NCBI RefSeq assembly: GCF_013364155.1
Contig: NZ_CP054916.1
Coordinates: 1,240,001 to 1,304,000, forward strand
Direction: 5' to 3'
DNA from: Streptomyces sp. NA02950
GTDB lineage: Bacteria > Actinomycetota > Actinomycetes > Streptomycetales > Streptomycetaceae
Length of the DNA: 64,000 bases
The translations under genes were made by a program, and so were the position numbers. The notes below the pieces were generated by a model. It was not told where the DNA came from, searched no databases, and worked only from the letters and a program-made list of their open reading frames with translations. Below are positions 24,594 through 33,122 of the stretch, piece after piece (position 1 is the first letter of the stretch; the number at the start of each line of letters is the position of its first letter).

Positions 24594-25376
24594 ATGCAGA
24601 CGAACATCACCTACACCAGTTTCGCCGCGCTGGGCGACTCCTTCACCGAAGGCATGTCCGACGAGCTCCCGGGCGGCGGCTACCGCGGCTGGGCGGACCT
24701 CCTCGCCGGGCGGCTCGCCGCCCGCACCCCCGGCTTCCGCTATGCCAACCTCGCGGTGCGCGGCAAGCTGATCGGCCAGATCGTCGACGAGCAGACCGGT
24801 CCGGCGGCCGCGATGGGCGCCGATCTGGTGACGCTGGTCGGCGGGCTGAACGACGTCCTGCGGCCGAAGTGCGACGTGGGCCGGGTGTGCGCGCTGCTGG
24901 AGGAGGCGGCGGAGCGGCTGGCGCCGAGCTGCAAACAGCTGGTGCTGATGCGCAGCCCGGGACGGCGCGGGCCGGTGCTGGCGCGGTTCCAGCCGCGTAT
25001 GGAGCAGCTGTTCTCCTTCATCGACGAGCTGGCCGGGCGGCATGACGCGACGGTGGTGGACCTGTACGCCTCCGAGGCGCTGGGCGACCCCCGGCTGTGG
25101 GCCGACGACCGGCTGCATCTGAACGCCGAGGGGCACCGCCGGGTCGCCGAGGCGGTGTGGCAGGCGCTGGGGCACGAGCCGGAGGCCGACTGGAACGCCC
25201 CGCTGCCGCCCCCGGTACGGCCCGGCTGGGTCGCCCGGCGCACCTCGGACGCGCGGTTCGCCCGGGAACACCTCGGGCCCTGGATCGTGCGGCGGCTGAC
25301 GGGCCGTTCCTCGGGCGACGGACGCGTTCCCAAGCGGGCCGAGCTGCTGCCGTACCGGGCGCCGGGCGAGGGCTGA
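24594..25376 (+). CDS. SGNH/GDSL family hydrolase
   Basis: 260-residue esterase-type enzyme. Block I is FAALGDSFTEGM with the nucleophile Ser (about residue 15), block II RGKLIGQIV (Gly), block III GGLNDVLRP (Asn) and block V DRLHLNAEGHRRVA (Asp and His). No signal peptide, so cytoplasmic. The C-terminal 60 residues are Arg/Pro-rich with W-x-A-R repeats, longer than minimal GDSL enzymes. Substrate unknown. It ends 58 bp before purB. Confidence 0.87.
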   Translation: MQTNITYTSFAALGDSFTEGMSDELPGGGYRGWADLLAGRLAARTPGFRYANLAVRGKLIGQIVDEQTGPAAAMGADLVTLVGGLNDVLRPKCDVGRVCALLEEAAERLAPSCKQLVLMRSPGRRGPVLARFQPRMEQLFSFIDELAGRHDATVVDLYASEALGDPRLWADDRLHLNAEGHRRVAEAVWQALGHEPEADWNAPLPPPVRPGWVARRTSDARFAREHLGPWIVRRLTGRSSGDGRVPKRAELLPYRAPGEG

Positions 25377-25420
25377 GTCCGGCGCCGACGGGGGCCGGTC
25401 TGGCCTGCGCGTTCGGCCAG

Positions 25421-25426
25421 TAGACT
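25421..25426 (+). promoter_or_regulatory. -10 element TAGACT of a probably leaderless purB transcript
   Basis: TAGACT ends 8 bp before the GTG start at 25435, so transcription would begin at or next to the start codon. No ribosome site precedes that GTG. The -35 side (about 25399-25404) is weak. Confidence 0.5.
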
Positions 25427-25434
25427 CTGTGCAC

Positions 25435-26868
25435 GTGACTGCTAAGCCGCGTATCCCGAACGTCCTGGCCGGCCGCTACGCCTCGGCGGAGCTGGCCGTC
25501 CTGTGGTCCCCCGAGTACAAGGTGACGCTGGAGCGGCGGCTGTGGCTCGCCGTGCTCCGCGCCCAGAAGGACCTCGGGATCGAGGTGCCGGACGCCGCCC
25601 TCGCCGACTACGAGCGGGTCCTGGAGAACGTGGACCTGGTCTCGATCGCCGAGCGCGAGAAGGTCACCCGCCACGATGTGAAGGCCCGGATCGAGGAGTT
25701 CAACGCCCTCGCCGGTCATGAGCACGTACACAAGGGCATGACCTCCCGCGACCTCACCGAGAACGTGGAGCAGCTCCAGATCCGGCTCTCCCTGGAGCTG
25801 GCGCGGGACCGCGCGGTGGCCGTGCTGGTCCGGCTGGGGAAGCTGGCCGCCGATCACGCCGAGCTGGTGATGGCGGGCCGTTCGCACAATGTCGCGGCGC
25901 AGGCCACGACGCTCGGCAAGCGGTTCGCTACCGCGGCGGACGAGCTGCTGGTGGCCTACGGACGGCTGGAGGAGCTGCTCGGCCGCTATCCGCTGCGCGG
26001 TATCAAGGGCCCGGTGGGCACCGCCCAGGACATGCTCGACCTGCTGGGCGGAGACGCTGCCAAGCTGGCCGAGCTGGAGCGGCGGATCGCCGGTCACCTG
26101 GGCTTCGGGCAGGCGTTCACCTCGGTCGGCCAGGTCTATCCGCGTTCGCTGGACTACGACGTGGTCACCACGCTGGTGCAGCTGGCCGCGGCCCCGTCCT
26201 CGCTGGCCAAGACGATCCGGCTGATGGCCGGGCACGAGCTGGTGACGGAGGGCTTCAAGCCCGGCCAGGTCGGCTCGTCCGCGATGCCGCACAAGATGAA
26301 CACCCGCTCCTGCGAGCGCGTCAACGGCCTCGCGGTGATCCTGCGCGGCTATGCCTCGATGGCCGGGGAGCTGGCGGGCGACCAGTGGAACGAGGGTGAT
26401 GTGTCCTGCTCGGTGGTGCGCCGGGTCGCGCTGCCGGACGCGTTCTTCGCCTTCGACGGGCTGCTGGAGACCTTCCTGACGGTGCTCGACGAGTTCGGTG
26501 CCTTCCCCGCCGTGGTCGCCCGTGAGCTGGACCGCTATCTGCCGTTCCTCGCGACGACCAAGGTGCTGATGGGCGCGGTGCGGGCCGGGGTGGGCCGGGA
26601 GGTGGCGCACGAGGCGATCAAGGAGCACGCGGTCGCCGCGGCACTGGCGATGCGCGAGCGCGGCGCCGAGCGCAATGAGCTGCTGGACTCCCTCGCCGCC
26701 GATGAGCGGATTCCGCTGGACCGGGCCGCGCTGGAGGAGCTGATGGCGGACAAGCTGTCCTTCACCGGCGCCGCCGCCGGCCAGGTCGGCGCGGTGGTGG
26801 CCCGGATCGAGGAGATCGCCAAGCGGCACCCCGAGGCCGCGGCGTACACGCCCGGGTCGATTCTCTGA
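25435..26868 (+). CDS. purB: Adenylosuccinate lyase (PurB)
   Basis: 477-residue fumarase/aspartase-superfamily lyase acting twice in purine synthesis (SAICAR to AICAR, adenylosuccinate to AMP). The conserved regions are HEHVHKGMTSRDLTENVEQ, GRSHNVAAQATTLGKR (catalytic His) and the signature loop VGSSAMPHKMNTRSCERVN near residue 280. GTG 25435 fits the leaderless promoter; GTG 25429 would add two residues. It is followed 16 bp later by a DNA glycosylase gene and may be co-transcribed with it. Confidence 0.95.
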   Translation: MTAKPRIPNVLAGRYASAELAVLWSPEYKVTLERRLWLAVLRAQKDLGIEVPDAALADYERVLENVDLVSIAEREKVTRHDVKARIEEFNALAGHEHVHKGMTSRDLTENVEQLQIRLSLELARDRAVAVLVRLGKLAADHAELVMAGRSHNVAAQATTLGKRFATAADELLVAYGRLEELLGRYPLRGIKGPVGTAQDMLDLLGGDAAKLAELERRIAGHLGFGQAFTSVGQVYPRSLDYDVVTTLVQLAAAPSSLAKTIRLMAGHELVTEGFKPGQVGSSAMPHKMNTRSCERVNGLAVILRGYASMAGELAGDQWNEGDVSCSVVRRVALPDAFFAFDGLLETFLTVLDEFGAFPAVVARELDRYLPFLATTKVLMGAVRAGVGREVAHEAIKEHAVAAALAMRERGAERNELLDSLAADERIPLDRAALEELMADKLSFTGAAAGQVGAVVARIEEIAKRHPEAAAYTPGSIL

Positions 26869-26884
26869 GCCCGGCGGCGAGCCG

Positions 26885-27433
26885 GTGTCTCCCTCGCTGA
26901 CGCCCGAGGAGCTGGAGGCCGCCCGCGACCGGCTGGTACCGGATGTGGTCGCGGACGGTCTGCGGGTGCTCTTCTGCGGTATCAACCCGGGGCTGATGAC
27001 GGCCGCGACGGGCCACCACTTCGCCCGTCCCGGCAATCGTTTCTGGCCCGTCCTCCATGCCTCGGGGTTCACTCCGCGCCGTCTGGACCCCTCCGAGCAG
27101 GGGGAGCTGGTGCGCTACGGGCTCGGGATCACCAATGTCGTTTCCCGGGCCAGCGCGCGGGCGGACGAGCTGAGCGACGAGGAGTACCGGGAGGGCGGCC
27201 GGATCCTGGAGGAGAAGGTGCTGCGACTCCGGCCGCGGTGGCTGGCGGTGGCCGGGGTGACCGCCTACCGGATCGCCTTCGGGGACAAGCGCGCGGCAAT
27301 AGGCCCGCAGACCAGGACCATCGGCGAGACCCGGATCTGGGCCCTGCCCAATCCGAGCGGGCTCAACGCGCACTGGACACTGGCGACGATGGCCGAGGAG
27401 TTCGGCCGGCTGCGGACCGCGGCGGAGGACTAG
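26885..27433 (+). CDS. mug: Mug-type mismatch-specific uracil/thymine DNA glycosylase
   Basis: 182-residue base-excision enzyme. Motif GINPGLMTAATGHHFARPGNRFWP (in parts) holds the catalytic Asn of the Mug/TDG family, and NPSGLNAHW is the minor-groove motif. It removes uracil or other damaged pyrimidines opposite G. Start GTG 26885 lies behind GGCGGCGAG. The stop codon overlaps that of the opposite-strand gene in CTAG (27430-27433). Confidence 0.88.
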   Translation: MSPSLTPEELEAARDRLVPDVVADGLRVLFCGINPGLMTAATGHHFARPGNRFWPVLHASGFTPRRLDPSEQGELVRYGLGITNVVSRASARADELSDEEYREGGRILEEKVLRLRPRWLAVAGVTAYRIAFGDKRAAIGPQTRTIGETRIWALPNPSGLNAHWTLATMAEEFGRLRTAAED

Positions 27434-27876
27434 GCCCTGTCCGGCGGGTCCGCCCCGAGGTCCGGATCCTCCGCTATGGCCACCACCAGCTGAAGCGGCA
27501 GCTCCGGACCCGCCTGGCCCACCCCCAGCGCGACCCACCGCCCGTCCGCCCGCCACACGAGCAGCTCGGGCACATAGCCGCACAGGACGTCCAGCGGGGG
27601 CGGCACCGGCTCGCCCGTGGCCGAACGCTCCAGATGCCCGGTGAGGTCCAGCACCTCGGGGTCTCCCCACCGTAAGGACAGCACTTGGACGAGCGCGCGC
27701 AGCTCGGCCTCGAACTCCTCCTCCGCCTCCCGCACCCGGACCGCGTCCGCCTCCCAGAACTCCTCGCTCACCCGGAGATCGGCGACACGGCACCCCCAAC
27801 CGCGCTGCGCGGGCAGGGCGTCGGCGCGCAGCCGGTCGATGGCGGCCAGATACCGGGCGGTGGTGCTGCTGGTCAT
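27430..27876 (-). CDS. Hypothetical protein, soluble, mixed alpha/beta
   Basis: 148 residues, not recognised. The start (SSTTARYLAAIDRLRADALP) is helical, then a region ends in RWGDPEVLDLTGHLERS, followed by strands LLVWRADGRWVALGVGQAG and LQLVVAIAED. Acidic overall, with no membrane or signal segment. ATG 27876; an upstream ATG at 27891 adds five residues. It shares the CTAG stop with mug. Confidence 0.6.
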   Translation of the reverse strand: MTSSTTARYLAAIDRLRADALPAQRGWGCRVADLRVSEEFWEADAVRVREAEEEFEAELRALVQVLSLRWGDPEVLDLTGHLERSATGEPVPPPLDVLCGYVPELLVWRADGRWVALGVGQAGPELPLQLVVAIAEDPDLGADPPDRA

Positions 27877-28104
27877 GGTGTCAGTAAACAACCCGGGTCG
27901 GACATATGGCCGCCCGTCAGGTGTCCGGCCTCCCTCCGCGCCCCCGCGCCCCCGCCGCTCTGACGACGCCGGTCCGGGAGGTCAGGGAGGGGCCGGGAGA
28001 GGAGCCGGAGGGGACCCCGGTACGGCCGGGGACAGGGGCACTCGCCGCGTCCGCCGCCAGCGGATACGATCCGGCAGACACGGACAGCGAGGGAGGCCGA
28101 CGAC

Positions 28105-29307
28105 GTGGGGCGGCTCACCGGCGGGGATCCGTCCCTGCTGCGGCGCATCAACTCCTCGGTGGTGCTGCACGCGCTGCGCGCCGCGACGGCGGCCGGGTCC
28201 GGGGACGCCCCCCGTACCCCCGGGTCCGCGACCCTCACCGATCTCACCCGGGTCACCGGGCTGTCCCGGCCCACCGTCGAGGGCGTCATCGACGGGCTGA
28301 TCGGCAGCGGGCTCGCGGTGGACGTGCCCGCCGAGGAAGGCGAGGTGCGCCGCCAGGGCCGCCCCGCACGCCGGTTCCGCTTCCGGGCCGAGGCCGGACA
28401 TCTGCTGGGCGTCGAGATAGGGGCGCACCGGGTCGCCGCGCTGCTGTCGGACCTCGACGGGCGGGCGCTGGGTTCGACGGTGCGCGAGGTGTCCGAGAAG
28501 GCGTCGGCGGACGAGCGGCTGGAGCGGGTGCGCGGCACCGTCGCTGATCTGCTGCGGCGGGCCGGGGTGGCGCGCGATTCGCTGCGCGCGGTCGGGGTGG
28601 GCAGCCCGGGGGTGGTGGAGGACGACGGCTCGGTGCACCTGTGCACAGCCCTGCCCGGCTGGACCGGACTGCGGCTCGGTGAGCGGCTGGGGCGGTCCTT
28701 CCGCTGTCCGGTACTGGTCGAGAACGACGCCAACACGGCCGCGGTGGCCGAGCACTGGAAGGGCGCGGCGCTGGGCTCGGACGATGTGGTGTTCGTGCTG
28801 GCCGGGCTGAGCCCGGGCGCCGGATCGCTGATCGGGGGGCGGCTGCACCGGGGGTTCGGGGGCGCGGCCGGGGAGATCGGGGCGCTGCATCTGCTGGGCC
28901 GGGAGGCGACCCCGGAGGAGGTGCTGTCCACCACCGGTGAGCCGTTGAGTCCGCTGGACGAGGAGCAGGTGGCACGGGTCTTCGCGCTGGCCCGGCGGGG
29001 GGACACGCGGGCGCGGGCCGCCGTGGACCGGTTCGTCCGGCGCCTGGTGCACGATGTGGCGGCGCTGGTGCTGGCCCTGGATCCCGAGGTCGTGGTGGTG
29101 GGCGGCTGGGCCGCCGGCCTCGACGGGATGCTGGAGCCGCTGCGGGAGGAGCTGGCCCGCTACTGTCTGCGGCCGCCGCAGGTGGCGCTGTCGCTGCTGG
29201 GCGAGGCGGCGGTGAGCATGGGCGCGCTGCGGCTGGCCCTGGACCATGTGGAGGCGGAGCTGTTCGCGGTCGAGGGCACGGTCACGGCCCGCCGCGCGCA
29301 CCGCTGA
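28105..29307 (+). CDS. ROK family transcriptional regulator
   Basis: 400 residues. A winged helix-turn-helix (TDLTRVTGLSRPTVEGVIDGLIGSGLAVD, about 45-73) precedes a ROK domain with GVGSPGVVEDDGS and ENDANTAAVAEHW. The kinase-type Zn cluster (CxCGxxGC) is absent: the corresponding stretch reads LLGREATPEEVLSTTG. The N-terminal ATP phosphate loop DxGxTK is also replaced (VEIGAHRVAAL). So it is a sugar-sensing repressor or activator rather than a sugar kinase. GTG 28105 behind GAGGGAGGC. The gene next to it is the convergent GntR gene. Confidence 0.85.
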   Translation: MGRLTGGDPSLLRRINSSVVLHALRAATAAGSGDAPRTPGSATLTDLTRVTGLSRPTVEGVIDGLIGSGLAVDVPAEEGEVRRQGRPARRFRFRAEAGHLLGVEIGAHRVAALLSDLDGRALGSTVREVSEKASADERLERVRGTVADLLRRAGVARDSLRAVGVGSPGVVEDDGSVHLCTALPGWTGLRLGERLGRSFRCPVLVENDANTAAVAEHWKGAALGSDDVVFVLAGLSPGAGSLIGGRLHRGFGGAAGEIGALHLLGREATPEEVLSTTGEPLSPLDEEQVARVFALARRGDTRARAAVDRFVRRLVHDVAALVLALDPEVVVVGGWAAGLDGMLEPLREELARYCLRPPQVALSLLGEAAVSMGALRLALDHVEAELFAVEGTVTARRAHR

Positions 29308-29328
29308 CCGGCGGCGGACGCCGGGGCC

Positions 29329-30075
29329 TCAGCCCGCCAGCAGTTCTTCCTCGTCCTGCGGATCGCCGAAGGTGAGACGGCAGGCGTCGGCCCGGTAGGT
29401 GGCCACGGCGACGGCGGCGGTGCGTCCGGCCGCGACATAGCGGGTGGTGACCACGAGCACGGGGGCGCCGGGCAGCCGGTCCAGCTCCTTGGCGTCGTCC
29501 GCGCGGGCCGAGCCGAGTTCGACGGACCGCTCCCGGCCCTCCAGCTCCAGGCGGCGCAGCTCGCGCAGCACGGCGCGGGCGCGGGACAGCCCGCCGGGGG
29601 TGTCGATGGCGGTGAGGCCGGGCACCGACTCGGCCGGGACGTAGAGCAGCTCGGCGGCGAGCGGCAGTCCCTGGCTGATCCGGGTGCGGCGGACGCGGTG
29701 CACGGGGGTGCCGGGGTCGGTCTCGAGCAGCCGGGCGACGGCGGCCGGGGGCACCACCTCGGCGCTGTCGACGGACTGCCAGGCGTCGCCGCCGCCGTCG
29801 GTCCAGCCGTGGGTGGAGTCGCCGACGGCCACGCCGACGCGGGGCGGGGCGACGGTGGTGCCGACGCCGCGGCGCCGCTGGAGCCTGCCCTCCAGCTCGA
29901 GCTGTTCCAGGGCCTGCCGGAGGGTGGCGCGGGCGACACCGAAGCGGGCCGCGAGCTCACGCTCGTTGGGCAGGATCTCCCCGACCGCGAACTCGGTGTC
30001 GAGTGCGTCGCTGAGCACGGTCTTCAGGTGCCAGTACTTGGGCTCCGGCACCGATTCCAGCTCCGTGGTCCCCAC
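29329..30075 (-). CDS. GntR/HutC-type regulator (DasR-like)
   Basis: 248 residues. The winged helix PKYWHLKTVLSDALDTEFAVGEILPNERELAARFGVARATLRQAL (in parts) is followed by a UTRA ligand-binding domain (LLETDPGTPVHRVRRTRISQGLPLAAELLYVP, and RYVAAGRTAAVAVATYRAD). This is the HutC/DasR subfamily, whose ligands are usually sugar phosphates or related small acids. A DasR-like palindrome sits at 30181-30194 in the divergent region, so it probably represses itself and the SDR gene. Confidence 0.87.
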   Translation of the reverse strand: MGTTELESVPEPKYWHLKTVLSDALDTEFAVGEILPNERELAARFGVARATLRQALEQLELEGRLQRRRGVGTTVAPPRVGVAVGDSTHGWTDGGGDAWQSVDSAEVVPPAAVARLLETDPGTPVHRVRRTRISQGLPLAAELLYVPAESVPGLTAIDTPGGLSRARAVLRELRRLELEGRERSVELGSARADDAKELDRLPGAPVLVVTTRYVAAGRTAAVAVATYRADACRLTFGDPQDEEELLAG

Positions 30076-30180
30076 CCTGTCCCCCTGTTCTCCGCACCGG
30101 TCGTGGTGCTCACCGGTTATGCGTGCTTCTTTATTAAAGGTTGTTGCAGTATCAATGCGACCATAAGGCGACGTACGTAC

Positions 30181-30194
30181 TTGGTCAAGACCAA
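30181..30194. promoter_or_regulatory. dre-like operator TTGGTCAAGACCAA
   Basis: Perfect 14-bp palindrome containing TGGTC-NN-GACCA, the core of the DasR/HutC-type site (ACTGGTCTAGACCACT). It sits in the 194-bp region between the GntR gene and the SDR gene. Confidence 0.7.
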
Positions 30195-30269
30195 TCCACG
30201 ATCAGCTATCGTCGGTGATCACTGAGCCGATCGTCGGCGCAGGGACGGTACGGGGGCGGGAGCGGAGCG

Positions 30270-31016
30270 ATGGACCAGGTCACGGTGGTCACCGGCGGCA
30301 GCCGCGGCATCGGGGCGGCGGTGGCCGTACGGCTCGCCCGCGCCGGGCACCACATCGCCATCGGCTACGAGCGCGCACGGGACGCCGCCGAGCGCAGCGC
30401 GGCGGCGGTGCGCGCCGAAGGGGTCTTTGCGGTGGCCGTCCAGCTGGACACCAGCGTCGAGGACCAGGTCGAGGCGCTGTTCGACACCGCTCGGGAGGAG
30501 CTGGGCCCGATCACCGGACTGGTCAACAACGCCGGGATCACCGGGCGTCTCGGCCGGTTCACCGAGACCACGCCCGAGGTGATGCGCCGGGTGGTGGACG
30601 TGAACGTGACCGGCGCGCTGCTGTGCGCGCGGCGGGCGGCGCGCGAGATGTCCACCCGCCACGGCGGCCGGGGCGGCGCCATAGTCAACATCTCCTCGGG
30701 CGCGGCGACCACGGGCAGCCCCGGGGAGTACGTCCACTACGCGGCCAGCAAGGCGGCCGTGGACGCCATGACGGTGGGGCTGTCCAAGGAACTGGCCGAG
30801 GAGGGCATCCGGGTCAACTCGGTGCAGCCCGGGATGACGGTGACCGACATCCATGCCCAGATGGGCGACCCGGAGCGGCCGTGGAAGGGCGCGGGCCGGG
30901 TGCCGATGGGGCGGCCCGGTGAGCCGGAGGAGATCGCGGGCGCGGTGGCGTGGCTGCTCTCGCCGGAGGCGTCGTACACCACCGGCGCGGTGCTGCGGGT
31001 CGCGGGCGGGCTCTGA
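30270..31016 (+). CDS. SDR family NAD(P)-dependent oxidoreductase
   Basis: 248-residue classical short-chain dehydrogenase. The cofactor loop is GGSRGIGAAVA (about 9-19), with VNNAGITGR at about 86-94. The catalytic set is NVTGALL, SGAATTGSP (Ser) and YVHYAASKAA (Tyr-x-x-x-Lys). It resembles FabG-like reductases, but the true substrate is unknown. Its promoter region carries the dre-like site, so expression is probably under the divergent GntR regulator. Confidence 0.88.
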   Translation: MDQVTVVTGGSRGIGAAVAVRLARAGHHIAIGYERARDAAERSAAAVRAEGVFAVAVQLDTSVEDQVEALFDTAREELGPITGLVNNAGITGRLGRFTETTPEVMRRVVDVNVTGALLCARRAAREMSTRHGGRGGAIVNISSGAATTGSPGEYVHYAASKAAVDAMTVGLSKELAEEGIRVNSVQPGMTVTDIHAQMGDPERPWKGAGRVPMGRPGEPEEIAGAVAWLLSPEASYTTGAVLRVAGGL

Positions 31017-31067
31017 TCCGGCGACTCCGGCCGCTGGTTCCGGCGCGGTTCCGGCCGGCGATGCCGC

Positions 31068-31949
31068 TCAGCGCGCGAACGCGGCCAGCTTGTCAGGGTT
31101 GTGCACGATGTAGACCGACTGGACCCGGCCGTCCGCCACATCGAGGCTCATCACCGCGTCCGGCACACCGCGCGAGAAAATCACCAGACCCGGCCCGCCG
31201 TTGATCTCCGTGATGACCAACTCCGGCTCCTCGATGGGCCGCTGTGCCACGCCGAGCAGGAAGCGTCCGACCTTGTCGGCCGTCTCCAGCACCCGCAGCG
31301 GCGCCTTGGCCTTGCCACCGCTGTCGCCGACCAGCCGGGCATCGGGGGCGAGCAGTGCGAGGAGCTGCTCGATGTCCCCGCTGGTGGAGGCGGCGAGGAA
31401 CTTCTCGGTCAGCTCCTGCCGCTGCCGCGGGTCCACCTCGAAGCGCGGTTTGCGCTCCTCCACATGGCGCCGGGCCCGGCCGGAGAGCTGCCGTACCGCC
31501 GCCTCGCTGCGGTCCAGCGTCTCGGCGATCTCACCGTACGGAAAGCCGAACGCCTCGCGCAGCACGAACACCGCGCGCTCCAGCGGCGACAGCGACTCCA
31601 GGACGACCAGCACCGCCAGCGAGACGGTCTCGGCGAGCAGGGCGCGCTCGGCGGCGTCCGGGGTGGTCCGGCCGAGGTCGGTGGCCATCGGCTCGGGCAG
31701 CCAGGGGCCGACGTAGGACTCCCGGCGGGAGGTGATCTGGCGCAGCCGGTCGATGGCGAGCCGGGTGGTGACCCGCATCAGGAAGGCGCGCGGATCGCGC
31801 ACCTGCTCACGGTCGGTGCCGGACCAGCGCAGCCAGGTCTCCTGGACGACGTCCTCGGCGTCCGCGACCCGGCCGAGCATGCGGTAGGCCACTCCGGTCA
31901 GAACGGAACGGTGCGCTTCGAAGACGTCGGTCGCGGTGTCGGTGGCCAC
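31068..31949 (-). CDS. ECF41-group RNA polymerase sigma factor (SigJ-like)
   Basis: 293 residues. Region 2 includes YRMLGRVADAEDVVQETWLRW and region 4 is SLSPLERAVFVLREAFGFPYGEIAETLDRSEAAVRQLSGRAR (in parts). Between them lies WLPEP, and the C-terminal ~100 residues form a SnoaL-like domain with GDSGGKAKA and the terminal NPDKLAAF. WLPEP, DxGGK-like and NPDKL are the hallmarks of ECF41 factors, whose fused domain replaces an anti-sigma factor. GTG 31949 is preferred, behind GGGGGC. ECF41 factors often control one neighbouring oxidoreductase or hydrolase; candidates here are the SDR gene and the divergent alpha/beta hydrolase. Confidence 0.9.
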   Translation of the reverse strand: MATDTATDVFEAHRSVLTGVAYRMLGRVADAEDVVQETWLRWSGTDREQVRDPRAFLMRVTTRLAIDRLRQITSRRESYVGPWLPEPMATDLGRTTPDAAERALLAETVSLAVLVVLESLSPLERAVFVLREAFGFPYGEIAETLDRSEAAVRQLSGRARRHVEERKPRFEVDPRQRQELTEKFLAASTSGDIEQLLALLAPDARLVGDSGGKAKAPLRVLETADKVGRFLLGVAQRPIEEPELVITEINGGPGLVIFSRGVPDAVMSLDVADGRVQSVYIVHNPDKLAAFAR

Positions 31950-32096
31950 GCCCCCATCCCACCCGACGCGACGGAGGTTGTCCAGGCGGATCCGCCACCG
32001 CATCCGCTCGGGACTACCCGACGGTAACTCCTGCTGACATGCTGTCTCATACGCCTGACCGGCAGATCACGACGAGCCGACCCGAGGAGCCCTCCC

Positions 32097-32927
32097 ATGG
32101 CCTCGACCATCTCCTTCCCCGTCGACACCCCCGGCGGCCCCCGCACCGCCCGGGTGGTCCACGAGCGGCGCGGCGCGGGGCGCCCGCTGGTGCTGCTGCA
32201 CGGCATCGGCCATCACTGGCAGGCCTGGGAACCGGTGCTGGACATCCTCGCGGTGGAACGCGATGTCATCGCCGTCGACCTGCCCGGCTTCGGTGCCTCG
32301 CCCGCGCTGCCGGACGGCGTTCCGTACAACCTGGAGGGCGTGGTGCCGGTGCTCGGGGCGCTCTTCGGCGCGCTGGACCTCGACCGCCCCGATGTCGTCG
32401 GGAACTCGCTCGGCGGACTGCTCGCCCTGGAACTGGGCCGGGTCGGTCTCGTACGCTCCGTCACCGCGCTCGCCCCGGCCCGGTTCTGGAACGAGACCGA
32501 GCGCCGCTACGCCTTCGGGGTGCTGAACGCGATGCGGCTGGGCGCGCGGACGCTGCCACCGCCGCTGGTGGAGCGGCTGGCCCGGAGCGCGGCCGGGCGG
32601 GCGGCACTCACCGGGACCATCTACGCCCGCCCCGGGCGGCGTTCACCGGAGGCGGTGGTGGCCGAGACCCGGGCGATGCGCGAGGCGGTGGGCTTCGAGG
32701 CGACGCTCGCCGCCGGGGGCACCGGGCTGTTCACCGAGGACGTACCCGATGTGCCGGTCACCATCGGCTGGGGATCGCGCGACCGGGTGCTGCTGCGCCG
32801 TCAGGGGGTGCGCGCCAAGCGCGTGATCCCCGGGGCGCGGCTGGTGCGGCTGCCCGGCTGCGGCCATGTCCCGATGAACGACGATCCGGCGCTGGTGGCA
32901 CGCGTGATCCTGGACGGCAGCCGCTGA
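32097..32927 (+). CDS. Alpha/beta fold hydrolase
   Basis: 276-residue hydrolase. LLHGIGHHWQAWEPVL supplies the oxyanion loop, VVGNSLGGLLALEL the nucleophile elbow (Ser in NSLGG), and GCGHVPMNDDP the catalytic His, with the acid in the preceding strand. No signal peptide. It is divergent from the ECF41 gene, and TGTCTCA at 32043-32049 weakly resembles the ECF41 -35 element TGTCACA. Substrate unknown. Confidence 0.85.
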   Translation: MASTISFPVDTPGGPRTARVVHERRGAGRPLVLLHGIGHHWQAWEPVLDILAVERDVIAVDLPGFGASPALPDGVPYNLEGVVPVLGALFGALDLDRPDVVGNSLGGLLALELGRVGLVRSVTALAPARFWNETERRYAFGVLNAMRLGARTLPPPLVERLARSAAGRAALTGTIYARPGRRSPEAVVAETRAMREAVGFEATLAAGGTGLFTEDVPDVPVTIGWGSRDRVLLRRQGVRAKRVIPGARLVRLPGCGHVPMNDDPALVARVILDGSR

Positions 32928-33018
32928 CCGACGGCCGCCCCCGGCCCCGGACGGCGGGTGTCCGGTGGTCGGGGGGATCGCCCGGCGCCGCCCACTTCCC
33001 CCGGCACGGGGGCCGGTT

Positions 33019-33040
33019 GTTCACTGTCCGTTCGAGCATG
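33019..33040 (+). promoter_or_regulatory. PHO box (two 11-nt direct repeat units)
   Basis: GTTCACTGTCC followed immediately by GTTCGAGCATG, an 11-nt direct repeat with the GTTC core that defines PhoP binding in Streptomyces. It lies 83 bp before the phoD-type phosphatase start, where phosphate control is expected. Confidence 0.7.
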
Positions 33041-33122
33041 GGGCATCTCGCACCGATAGCAACGACAGCGGCAAGCGGCAACGCACGGCACAGCGGTTCT
33101 TCGATCACACGGGAGGTTCCAC

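Noticed and set aside
32043..32075. A firm ECF41 promoter before the alpha/beta hydrolase
   Set aside because: TGTCTCA is only close to the -35 element and no CGTC -10 at proper spacing is seen.
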